Assembly (NCBI GenBank): GCA_037975125.1
Contig: CM075853.1
Coordinates: 27,357,663-27,421,662 of the forward strand
Reading direction: 5' to 3'
DNA: 64,000 bases
Origin: Latrodectus hesperus
Taxonomy: Eukaryota; Arthropoda; Arachnida; Araneae; Theridiidae
Shown here piece after piece: positions 45,022 through 57,554 of the stretch (positions are counted from its first letter, which is position 1; each line of letters starts with the position of its first letter). A program made the translations under genes and the position numbers. Under the pieces are notes generated by a model that searched no databases, was not told the DNA's origin, and worked only from the letters and a program-made list of their open reading frames with translations.

Positions 45022-48000
45022 CCTTTATATTCATAGGGCAGAAATTTCAGAAATTACAGATCATTTACAGAAATTCAATGATCAATTTGAAGATCGTTTA
45101 AAAATAGATTATTTTGAAAAAAAAGATAACGGTGACATTATGAAAGGCCTCTGAGTGTCTTAAGATAAATCTTGTGCCGCATTATTGTATCATTTTTGTT
45201 AATTACAAATCAAACATTATTTGGAACGTTTACAGTTTTTATAATTTGAAGTTCCAGTAAGACCGAATTTATTTCGATTCGCAGCGGTTATATGAAAGTC
45301 CTTTCCAATTTCTTACTGGATGTGTATTTAGATTGACTGAGGCAATTTTTGCGAGCATGTGTGATACACACATAGTGAAAAATGAATTGTGATTAGAACT
45401 ATGTTATGAAGTAACATTATCGTGCGATGTCACATAAGTTCTAAGCATTAACGCTTCCTTAAAACTTGCGTACAAAAACTATAGATTTTTTGTCATCTCA
45501 CCTATTTTAAAACTTGTGAATTAGCCTGCAAGATTTGCTTAAAATTATGACTCTATATCTTCAAATATTAATAGAATCTGAGCAGCATCAAGTTTAAATA
45601 TTTTATTTTCGCTTGTTCAAGGGAGGTATGCAGAAAAATTAAGTACGGTACCGGTTTCTTTATACTTCGTTTTCTATTTTAAAAGCAACTATTATCATGT
45701 TTGGATAGTCACTTTATGTCAAAATTTTGCCCAAGGGGGTCTAATTCGAGTGAATCTACGATTTAAGTGGATTCTGCATAACTTAAAACAATATACTATT
45801 ACCATGAAGTAACTTATTACAAAAATAATTTTAAATTCAACTGATATCAATTTAGAAAAAAATTATGGAAAATTAATTAATTTTTAATCCAACAAATATT
45901 TTGTATTGGGTTTTGAAATCTACTTTATTTTGTTAGAATCACAACATAATATTTTTGCAAGGAAAGGCTTAATTGATCGGAATATACATTTTAAGACAGA
46001 TTTATTGATTATTGATATTATATATTGATACTTAAAGAGAAATTCACATATTTGATCTTCAGAATAAAATTAAGTAATGTGTATTTACTTACTTCAAATA
46101 AATCAAGTTTTTATAACTAACAATTATGGATTTTATGTACACAGTTTAGAATCTTTAGGTAATTATAGATTTAAAATTAAACTGTATTAGTTAAAATATT
46201 TATTTTCCCAAATGTTTTAAAATTCCATTAGTGTGCTTACGTTAATTAAATTGTTCAAAGTAGATATTATTTCAAAAATCTCATTTTTACACACTTATAA
46301 AAATTTCTCTTTAAAATTTACAATCAAGTATTTTCTTAAATTACTTATGACCGGATTCAAAACCGATTATAATTTCCAAAAATATTTATAAATTAGACAC
46401 AATTAAGATTGAAATGTTGATAATGCTTATATATACACGTTAACATAAACATACTATATATAACAATATTTAAATTAAATTTAGTTTTTCTAAACTTTCT
46501 GACTAAGCAAAGTAGATAAAGTTAATACCTAGTTTTTTAATACCAGTTACAGCAAAAATGGTAATAAACAAATTTTCAATTTATTAAAAGAGCGCGTAAG
46601 TAAACAAATTTCCTAAAGATTGCATTTAAAAATCATTCTGCGCTCAGAAATATACTGTCAAAAAGTAAAATAAAAGTTCCAGCATTAATTTTGATTAAAA
46701 AATATTTTCATCATTTTGAATTTTGTAAATTAATTTTTGGCCAGAAGCATTCAGAGTTACTTAACAATTTACCGCAAAAGTATACGAATGATAAATTTTC
46801 CCTTAAAAAAAGCATACAAATATAATTTCTTTTCCCATTAGAAGTGTTCTCAAAAAAATGAAAATGGGATTTTTCATCAAAGACAGGTCAAAATTTAATT
46901 AATTCTTTTAGCAAAAAGTCGATGAGCATGAAGCAACTTGAAATTTCGTAAGCACTCTCAGCATTTTTTTTCATAATTCTGTGAATTGACGAAAAACACA
47001 TTAAATACTTTTTTTGCGTTCTTATACCTCTATAATTTCTTACGGCTGGTGCATACAATTTATTAGGGTTTAATTTCATATATCACACTTGTTACCCATC
47101 CAGTCTCAAAATATTCCTATATGCAACATTATTTAAATTATTTTTAGCTCATTATTTTATATATATTATAAATGAATAAGTACTTAGCTCAAATAATTTA
47201 CAATATACAAATTGCAAGTGGAATTAAATGAAAATAATATCACTTTAAGTGCAATAATATTCTTTTTATAAATAAAGCAATATTTTCATTGACAAATTTT
47301 GAATAATTTCATCGCACTCAAATGTTTTTAAATCACCTTCCAATAAAACAATGGTCTTTTAAACAGATTTAAACTAAGGATATATATTAAAATAAGTTGA
47401 TTTGTGAATATATATTGAATATATATATTGTATTAAAGTAATTATATTAAATTAATTAATGTCAGTAGTTTGACAATTATTGACTTGAAAAATAAAAAGA
47501 ACATTGAATGTTTAAAATGAATTTTATAACAAATTTAAGAAAACTTCATTTTATAATATTCTTTAAAACATTTCACGATAGAAGCGGGCTTCCACTTATA
47601 CAGAATTTAAGGCTTTTATATTCGTGTAAGTAGTTACATCATTATCGTTGAAAGTAATTGCATGCAGAATCATTGCGAAACACATTTTATTTTATAATTC
47701 CAAATAATTTTTGTATTGTATATAATAAATGCTGTTCAATAAATTAATTTCAATGAGTATACTTAAACTTATTTTTGTTTGATGAGATTATCGTAACGGT
47801 TTTCAATTATAAATAATGTACTATTTCATTGCTAATAATTACAAAACAGTGTTAATAATGCTATGCATATGATTTTGGTTGTAGTTGCGTGGGATGTTGA
47901 GATTTATAGGATTGTGTGGACGATTAATAAGCTAATATTAAAGCATTCAATCAATGGCACGGCTATTTGTGATCTATAGCATTAAGGTATGAGGAATGGT

Positions 48001-48989
48001 TCGTTACTTAATCCTTGCTATGCTCCAAGACAGCTAGCTTAGTTGACTGGTTAATCTTGCCTTAGCAAACTATGAGGAATGTTCCGCTGTGATTATGTTT
48101 AGACACACACTAGAATGTTCCCTTATATAAAGGCATACATCTCAACTAAGTAGAATCAAATACAAGCCAGAGGTTGAGCACTTCAAGCCAACTTTTTTAT
48201 TAATATCATTTTAAATAAGGAAAATTTATAAAGCTTTCATGAAATTTCATTCCTTAACTTATAATTTTTACTTAATGCAAAATATATCTTGATGGAATTA
48301 ATTTTATTTGTATAACTTTATATGTTTAAAATACAAAACCATTTTATATAACACTTATATATTTAAATAATTTAAAAAGTATTAAAATATTTCATACTTT
48401 GTTAAAATTTTAATTTTTTTTTAATAAAACAGATATTTTTCATTTAAAATTAATTCATTTAAGAACTGTAAGTTAACATACAGTAGACTTATGCATCTTA
48501 TAATTTTAATTCTTCATACAATTTCATGATAGAAGTTTTCTATGTTTTTAACGGCGAAATTCTGACACATAATATTTCGGTGAGAAATATTTTTAACCTT
48601 GTCAACATTTTCAAACTTCATTAAAAGCCAATGAAATAAATTACTTTCCTTATGAATTTACTGTCAAAAATACTCTTAAATAAATATTTCCCTCCAGTAC
48701 ATATCGCGAAAATTAATCAAGTAACAACTAGTACAAGATGAAATTAGCAATCTTGTTCAGCATTCAAACTAACTTTTCTTCATCTCAAAAGCAAAATTTA
48801 CGGTATAACCAATGAAAGAAAGGCAAGAACAATAAGTGGAAACAGTTTTCAACTTTGACATAGTAAATATCGAAGAATTTTATTCGCAGGCCAACCCAAT
48901 CACTGTTCCTTTCAAATTGATTGCCATGATTTTGACATACGATCGGGTCAAAGCATAACTTAAGATTTTCCTTTAAATAAAACGCCAAG

Positions 48990-49250
48990 CCGTCTTCCCA
49001 AGACAGATCCGCAGCTAATGCTTGTCCTTTGGGAGACCAGGGACATTAAAATTGCCTTCTCCCGTCTAGTTGTGCTGGTAACATTAATACTTTAGTGAAT
49101 TAGAATGCTATTTTCTAATTGACACTCAGTAATTATGTAGTTTATCGCTTAGAGTAAGCAATTAAAACAATGCCACTCAGAATGCAATACAAGTCAAGCA
49201 TCTTTTGAAATGCTTAACTTATTAATGTGGTGAAATCGATAAGTGTCAGC
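48990..49250. promoter_or_regulatory. Non-repetitive, GC-richer intronic segment
   Basis: About 260 bases with blocks such as ttgggagaccagggac and gtctagttgtgctggtaac, standing out from AT-rich flanks. No open frame or repeat structure. Possible enhancer; evidence is composition only. Confidence 0.2.
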
Positions 49251-51485
49251 AATTATAATTGGAATTTGGAAAAATCTAATAAAGTAAGAGTCTAAAATGT
49301 TCTCTAAGTGAAGCAGTATTTATTACTTAATAATATATAAATTATGCATTCTATGAATCAGCTTCAAATAATATTATTAAAATTACAATAATCCCAGTAT
49401 TCAACTTTGATAACGCATGTCATTTTATGTATTACTTATTTTTGAATTAGAAATCAAAGTTAGAATATAAATTAAAGGTTTCGAACAACAGAAATATTTA
49501 TTTTACCAATGTTATTTTTTAAATACAATAAGTAAAATCCCTATTTTAAAAACAATAATGCAAATTCTTGAGAAAATAAATAAGGCCTTTTCTGAATTCA
49601 AACAATTATTCATTGTTTTGCAACGCTACAACATAAATAAATACAAAATTATCTTGAATTCAAAACACGACTAAAAGAAGCGTATCAGATTGAATTTTAG
49701 ATTAAACTATACATTCATAAAATATACTAAAGAATATTATTCTTATATTGAGAACATATACTACAGATAAAATAATTGAAATACTTGTTCAATATCACAG
49801 GAATAATAGATGCATTTATTCATTTTATTAAAGTAGAGAAAGATGTTTACTTATAACACAAAAAATATAAAACTTGCTTAACTTCGATGTGAAAAATATT
49901 TCATAATTAATCACTAAATCTTTTGAAAGATTAAATGTATCTCAAAGAAGTGGAAATTAATTTTTCAAACCATATTTTTGTGAGAACCAAGATTATGATT
50001 TTGTGTTCCAATTGATATTCTTGAAACAGACTTCATTTTATAAAAGAAATTAAACCTTGAATTTTCCATTTCTGATTACATAATGAAGAGATGTAACATT
50101 TTATTAATAAGCGAATGTGAATTCACAAAAGTTAATTTATATATCAAAGTTACCAATTACGTTGAAAATTAAACGCCTTTTATAAAATATTATAAATTTG
50201 ATATGATTTTAAAATGCATTTGGAAAATACTGAATTCATTCTTAACATATATGAACTCCTACTTAATTGAAAACTAGTTTGCTCTTCAAAGCTTCTTATT
50301 CATAATTCGCACTGTAAAATAAAATCTCAAACTAAAAAAATCAGAAAAAAGCAATTATTATTTCCTCCAATTAGTTGTTTTAATAATGACCCTGTCTTTT
50401 TATATTATCTTAAAAGCTTTCAAGAACCTTTGTATTCCTGCAAAAATGCTGCTGAGGCGTTTTTATTTGAAAAGCTCCATTCGTACTTTAAAAAAAATAA
50501 CTACAAAGAGCCCTTTTGGTCAAAGAGATTTTAAAAAAAATATATTTAAGTTTCTAAAAAAATAAGCTCTGGAAAGCAAGAAAAAATACATTGGCCGCAT
50601 TCCCTTTTGCTATTAAATGTTGTCTTCGATAATAAAGAAGCTTTTTCCTGACATGCTTTACCCCTGGGGATGGGAAGTAAACTAAGTTCTTAAAAATATT
50701 CGAGATAAAACTAATAAGATTGTTAATGATTTCAAATTATTACTTGATTGGTCTTAATGAAAATTCCCATCAGGTTCGCTTTTCTCTTGATATTTCAGGG
50801 TAAACTTTAAAAAAATGCAATTAAAATTATTCTTTTTTTACTCTTGAGACTCAAAAGAAAATTAATAATTTTTCCCTCTTTTAACATAAATTGAAATGAC
50901 ATTTCAGCTCAATTAATTAAGGAATAATTATGCTTTTCTAATAACATTCTTAAAAGAAACTAAATCATTGATCTTTTCTATATATTTTTATTTAAATTTG
51001 TTAGCAATCTAGTAAAATTATCGTGAAAAAGATATTCGTTTTTCTAAATAGATTTATAAAAATATGTTGAATTTCAAAACGGATAAGTTATCCACATAAA
51101 AATAAAGTAAAAAATAATATAAGGGAATGTAGATTAATACGAGATATGCAATAATATAAGATATGTAGATTATAAAGCTCAAATTTAGAAATTTTCATTT
51201 AAAATGGCTTTAAATTTAGAAAATGAAAATATTAATATTTTTGCCCAAAAGTATTAAAATTTTATATTAATTCTTTAAATACTACTGTCATTTTCTTGAA
51301 AATAATTTTAATGAAATATTGAACTACATGTTATAAATAATAATTTTTTCAAAGATTCATCTGCAAAAAATACAAACAAGCGATAAAAATATTCTTTTAA
51401 AAAAATTTTCGATAAATACTAAGTTACAATCCTAAATTATATTCTGTGCATCACATGAAATAAGGAATTTTTAATATCACTACAG

Positions 51486-51557
51486 TAATTATAAAATTAT
51501 CATTCTATAAAATGCATAAATTCTTTTGCATTTTATAGAATGATAATTTTATAATTA
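51486..51557. repeat. 31-bp perfect inverted repeat
   Basis: The arm 51486-51516 (ends CATTCTATAAAATGCA) pairs without mismatch with 51527-51557 around a 10-base loop. No coding sequence. It resembles a small fold-back element or a templated inversion. Confidence 0.93.
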
Positions 51558-54500
51558 ATTAATTAGTTACGCAGTATTTGGTGTTTCTGATTGAAATATA
51601 TATACGTTCACATGTATATCAATTCTACTTAAATAACCGGTTATCACTGTAATCTATTCTTGATTACATTATTAAAAAAAGAATTTTAAACATTTAAACA
51701 GAAAATAAACATAAATAATAGGTAAAAGTTTAGTAAAAAAATACCAAAAAGCGATGTTAGGAAATAACTATCAAAACCAAGTAGAAAATTTAAGAAAAGT
51801 AAGCAATTTAGACTATAAATTTCTATTCAAATAATTTATTTTCACAATCGAAGCAAGATTTATTAAAAAAATTATTTCCAAGTATTTTAAGCAATTTTTG
51901 TGCAATTTTTATTATATTGAAATTATTTTTTCGCGCAACACTGTATATTTTTTGATACACAGAACAAAACAGACATGGTTTCACAGTATATCTGTTAATA
52001 TATTTTATATTTTATGCATAGCGTTATAATATTATTATTAAAATGTAAATTTTGATTAGCAAATTATGACAGTATATACTAGCAGTAATTTAAAAATGAG
52101 ATATAAAATTGAATTACAATTTAAGAAGGTGTAGTATTTATGCATTAGAAAAATGTATTTAAATATTGAGAACTGCATTTGCTATGACAATGATTTATGA
52201 CTAAACTCAAAATTGAAATGAATATTTAATTCCTTTAAGCAATTACATTATGAATTGATTATAAAATATTATTATTAAAAAATAAATTAAAAAAATATTT
52301 ACATAAAAATTCATTTACATTTGTCTAAGTACTACATTGTTTTAAAAAGCAAAGTAATTAAGCCTTCTTACACTTTAAAATGTTTTAAAATATAATGTAT
52401 AATATTAAAGGAAAATTCTTTCTTAAAATAATTACTTTCAAATGAGTCTTCTCAAATATTTCAGGAATTCAGTGAAATAAAACATTTAAGAGTATTTGAC
52501 CATTAAAATAATGAAAAACGCATTTTTTAAACTGCTCTGTCTGGGCAAGTTTTTTAATAATTTACATCCAAACAGAGAGATAGAAAATTGAGAAAAATAC
52601 ACACGATACAATCATTAAATTCATTTTTTTTCCTTTTTTAAATTCATTTCTTTACCCCCTGGCATTTTTTCTGTCAAAATTCTATGGCTTAATTTGTTCC
52701 CAATTCATTATCCCCATTTTCAAGGATACTCATTTGTTTCGGTTGAGGAGAAAACTGCATTTCTTTGCTCTTTAACAATTGCTTCGTAATGACGGATAAA
52801 TGGAGATATTTGTCGACTTGAAATATATTTCTCTTCCAGAACTGTGCAATTAGGAATTGTTGCCATTAAAAAGTGAATCACAGTTACTTTTTTAATATTT
52901 TTTATACAAAGCCTTGGCGTCTAACTCTCTAAGATAAAATAAATTCAAAGCTATGCAAGTTACTTTAATTGGAGCTTCGTAAACTTCATGCACGTTGGTG
53001 TCACTTCATAATTTTTACAATATTAGTGAAATTCTGATTTGTTTTAAACAGCAATTACATTAATTAAACAAGTTTATTCTTCAAAAGTTTTTAGTTAATT
53101 ATTAAATGGCATTCTTTTTTTTCAATTTTTCGTTTTTTAAGAAATGGAAATAAAACAAATTGATGTTCAAATTTGATAATATTAGAATTTTTAAGATTAT
53201 TAAAGAAAAAGTCTATATTTATCAAATACCAAGGCAAGGTATTTATTTTATTCACTAAAAAACAATATGTTCTGAAATATTTTTTGAGAAAAAAATAATT
53301 GTCTCATCTTACTGTGCATGTTGCATTAGACGATAATTATCATACGTTGGATGTAGCATTAAACATGCTAGTACTCGTTATATTTTTTATAAACTTTTTT
53401 AAGCAAACATGGAATCATGATAATAAAAATAGAAAGTAAGTTTTATCCAAATTGTCTCTCAAAGAGAATTTCTGCTTACAGATTTAACTTTAAGTTAAAT
53501 AGAATTCATTTTATCAGTAAAAAAAATTATAGTAAAAGTACTAAACCAAATTTATAAGCCTAGTATTTTGTGCTAGTGACGAAACAAGAGATATTTTTAA
53601 AAAATCTATAAATAATGAATGAATGAATTATTCTTTAATAAATTATTAAAAATGATTTTTCTAGTTAAAAATAAAAATTATTTTTATTTCATTTTTAGAA
53701 AGCTTTATATTGCGAAATTCATATAACTTATAAAATATTAATTTGTTTTCTTATTGCATTTTAAAATTTTTCTTTTCAAAAAAAAATTCATTGCGATTTA
53801 AAAATATTATTACAAAGCAGTTTTTAAACTAAAAATTAATAAGTAATTCAAACAAACTGAAATTCAAGTTTGAATATATAACTTTTAACTCTTTATTTTA
53901 TATGGGAATTTTCGAATGGTTAAAAAGTAGTAAAATAATTTTCAGATAATTAATACTGCAAATGCTTACAAGTAATTAATTCTTATTTTTCAAAACATTC
54001 TTTTTACATGAATGAGTTCAATTCCTCATTTAAAATTATTAAGGAAATCACTTTAAAAAATTAAAGAAAACTTATTTATCAGCTCTTATTTTTATACCAA
54101 AGATATTGCTGAAAAATTAATGGAGTTACAGAAAGATATTCGTTATAAAGTATAAATCATTGAAGAATTAGTTTTATTCGTCTTAGCATTCATGATAATT
54201 TGTAAGAATATCCCCACTATTCACAACGGTGATAACATTGATTTGTGTTTAATATGAAAAGAAATTACTATTTATAAAAGAGAAGAACAAAAAGATGAAC
54301 TCATCTACATTATTTTGAAGACATTTAGTAACTGAGAGCATAAATATTTTATAAATTTTAATATTATACTTAAAAGAATAAAATTTAATAATTTCTTATT
54401 TAACGATATCTTGGAAGCAATATATCGCTTAAAATAAACGTTCAGTTTATTTTAAGTTTTTAAATTAAGTTTTCGATTTCATACACATAGTTTAAGCTTT

Positions 54501-54999
54501 ATAAAAATACATAAAATAGTCATTTTAAATAATGTAACTTTAAATACAAAGGGAAATGAAAATATTAATAATTTTTTTGCTAAAACTATTGCCATTAATT
54601 TTTTTGCTTTAAAATGTAATCAACTTTAGTAAAGAATATATTTCTCTATATACGTCCTATACCTATTAGAGTATAAATTGAAAATTAAAACAATTTATCT
54701 TTATTATACAATGGTTTTCTGTGGCATCAATTTAAAGGATAACTTTATTCATATCTCTAAAATTAGTATCATCCAGAAGTCTTTACTAAAACAAATCCAA
54801 ATACTTTACCAAGCATTGTTCAAAAGCAAAGAAATAGTTACTCTTTTGTACTTAAATAAAGCTTTATCAAAGGTCCGTTTTGATAACATTCCAACTTTTT
54901 AAAGCGTAGAAGATAAAAAAAAGTTCGCAAGTCGTAGCACATAAATAAATAGATATGGGAGATAGAAAAATAACTAAAAACAATAATTTTGTTTTTGGG

Positions 55000-55330
55000 A
55001 CATCAGTCCTCATCGAGAGTAGTTGAGTCGGACTCGGACCCATTATTCACTATCCCCCATCCCAGGACCCATCTTACCCCCTCCCCAACTTCCGACCTGT
55101 TTTTCTTTTTCTATCATATGGTATATAATCACCTCAGGAGAAGATTGCGGGGGCATCATATCCCTACTGGCCATGACAGATCCTTACTAAATGACCCACG
55201 ATATGATAAAGACAAAATACAGAGACCCAACTTCGCTAATAGCCATCCTCCTTGTAATGGCATTTCTCTGTGATCAGTTTCATCAGGAGCAAGATGACTT
55301 TTGTAGTTTCCAACTCATTTTTCTGATGAA
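55000..55330. other. GC-richer island with an open frame, unassigned
   Basis: Starts cagtcctcatcgagagtag and includes pyrimidine-rich cccccatcccaggaccc and a plus-strand frame of 94 codons (54989-55273) with no recognisable domain. The base pattern is unlike the flanks, so an old insertion is possible, but no terminal repeats or target duplication were found. Confidence 0.25.
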
Positions 55331-55779
55331 GAATTATGGCAGAGAAGACCGCGATATGTTTATACTTTGTATTTTATTTCTTATATCAATATCATATGAA
55401 TTTTATGTAAACAAATAGCTTTATTCCTACCAGAATGCGCGTACTATAATTACTAGACACTTGATGAAGCTATAATTATATCAGAAATTAAGAAAAAATA
55501 TTAAAAGGTAATACATTTTTTGAAAATGTGAAATATATAAGAAGCAATTCAAGAGTAAATTTTAGGAATAATATTTTAAATTGTAGAAAATTCATTTTAC
55601 CAATAAAGTAATTTTATTTTGAATCGCTATAATCGTTGTTGTTGCACCTGCATTCTTCTCACTGTACCTAACCTTGAGTTGGGCTGATATTATGTAGAGG
55701 GTATTTTAGAAGCACAAAACTGCGTGGAAGACTTCTTACAATTTATTTCTGTGTTTTTAAAGGGCATAACTATAGTTAG

Positions 55780-56050
55780 CTAAACTAAACTCTGTGGCAC
55801 GACAGCCCATGTGTGCCAAGGCTTACAGTGCCCATCTCTGTTTTCCTGACCGAGAGGCCCTGGGATGCGAAGCATATGTCCTTATTAGGTGATCAGCCTA
55901 ACGCGAAAACCCTTAGTGTCTAGTTTCCAAGCATAATCAGTTTATCGACCCACTGAAGAGATAAAAGGGTGAGTCGATCTTGTCCAGCCCGAGAATTGAA
56001 CCTCGAACTTGTCTTTGGAAGCGTAAAAGCTACCACTACGCCACCGGGCT
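55780..56050 (-). mobile_element. SINE family A, full-length copy
   Basis: Minus-strand copy with the tRNA-like head at the right (agcccggtggcgtagtggta read on the minus strand, B box gaggttcaattctcgg) and tail tttagtttagc at the left. Body blocks match 33576-33860. A candidate target duplication (ACTATAGTTAG at 55769 and ACTACAATTAG at 56057) has two mismatches, so this copy is probably older. Confidence 0.88.
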
Positions 56051-57416
56051 TTTATTACTACAATTAGTGAGATATATTCACAAACTCACTAAGAAAAAAC
56101 CACAAAAATCTCTCTATTACAAATTTCATTTTAGATACTTATTTAAAGTAGAATAAAAATATTCATTTACCTCTGTTCATTTCAATAATTGTATTCAAGG
56201 TTTTCAGTTCTTTAAATTGTCTTTAAAGTTACGATACATTCAAATGAGTATTAGCAGAATTCTAAGAAATAAGATCCCATTCATATGATAAGGTTATTAA
56301 TGCTTTAGTTCTCTTTCCAGAGGTTACATGTTCATATCCCACCAGAAGGTACGGTTTTCGTGGGTGTGGTAGTTTTTTCAAATACTTCAAATTCTCAGAT
56401 CTATTCTTAGAAATAATCCAAGAAAATTATCAAAAATTCTTATCTATTGATCCTTTTTATATTGACATTAATCAACCAATTTGAAATTTTCAACGTCGTG
56501 ATACATCAATTTGAAGCGTCAATTCTCATATAGATATTAGAGTTTATTTTAGTATAAAATATGATTGAATAACAAATTTCCCATTGTAATGGAAATGAAA
56601 TTTGAAATAAGGTTTGTAGGTGCTCAAGAAAAAGATTTCTTAAGCCTGGAGCAGTAAAGTACCGATTGTAATTTAAATGCTCTCTATATATTAAAGTGAA
56701 AGCAGAAATAATATTATAATGATGTGCCATTACATTAATTTTTTCATAAAAATAATAACTTCATAATATTTTCTGAACTGAAAGAAATGTTAACAATTGC
56801 AGAAAAGACTGATTTTTTGCTGATATGCTTTCATTTTTCTTTCTTCCTATTATAAGCTACATTTCTCCTCAGCTAAAATTTTACCATCCATCCTTTTTTA
56901 AATAATGATTTTATTTTTCATCAAAATTTAAGAGAACAAATTATTCAGCTTTCAAATGCAGCTGCTATAAAAACGAACATGACTCATTACATTTAACAGG
57001 TTCTTTTAAATTTACTCTATCAAAATACATAACTTCACCATATGATATAGATGGATATGAAGAATGAAAATCCTTTTCAAATAATTTCAGAGAATTAATG
57101 ATTTTTCTAAATTACCCTTTATCAAAATCCTTACTATATATTATTCAGATTTTATCGATAAATTTCTCATTCAGTTGTAAGGAAAATTATATTATTTAAC
57201 TATATTTTAACTAACAAACACAATTACATAGCTTCGTCATATCTAAAGCATTCCAAAAAAAAATAATTAATAAAACCACTGTATCAGCAGTATCTTATTT
57301 TGTTCCATTTTGGAATTCTTACAGTAAAAATGAAATATAGTTTACATATAAGTAACATAAAATAAATATCTTGATAAGATAATTTAATATTTACGCTCCA
57401 TAAATTATAATAACAT

Positions 57417-57554
57417 CCGTAGGTGAAATAAAAATGATTTTTTTTTTTACCTACGGCTTGCAAAATTTTATTACCTATTTTCACCATTTTATTTTGTAAA
57501 AATGTTTTTTCCTTTCACAAAATAAAATGGTGAAAATAGGTAATAAAATTTTGC
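57417..57554. repeat. Two adjacent hairpins, the larger with perfect 38-bp arms
   Basis: A small hairpin (CCGTAGGT 57417-57424 with ACCTACGG 57449-57456) is followed by a large one. Arm 57460-57497 (GCAAAATTTTATTACCTATT onward) pairs perfectly with 57517-57554 across a 19-base loop. No mismatch in 38 pairs implies recent origin or gene-conversion-like correction. Confidence 0.93.

Noticed and set aside
56300..56400. B-box-like block (gttcatatcccacc) suggesting a further SINE
   Set aside because: No A box, body match or target duplication could be followed; too weak to list.
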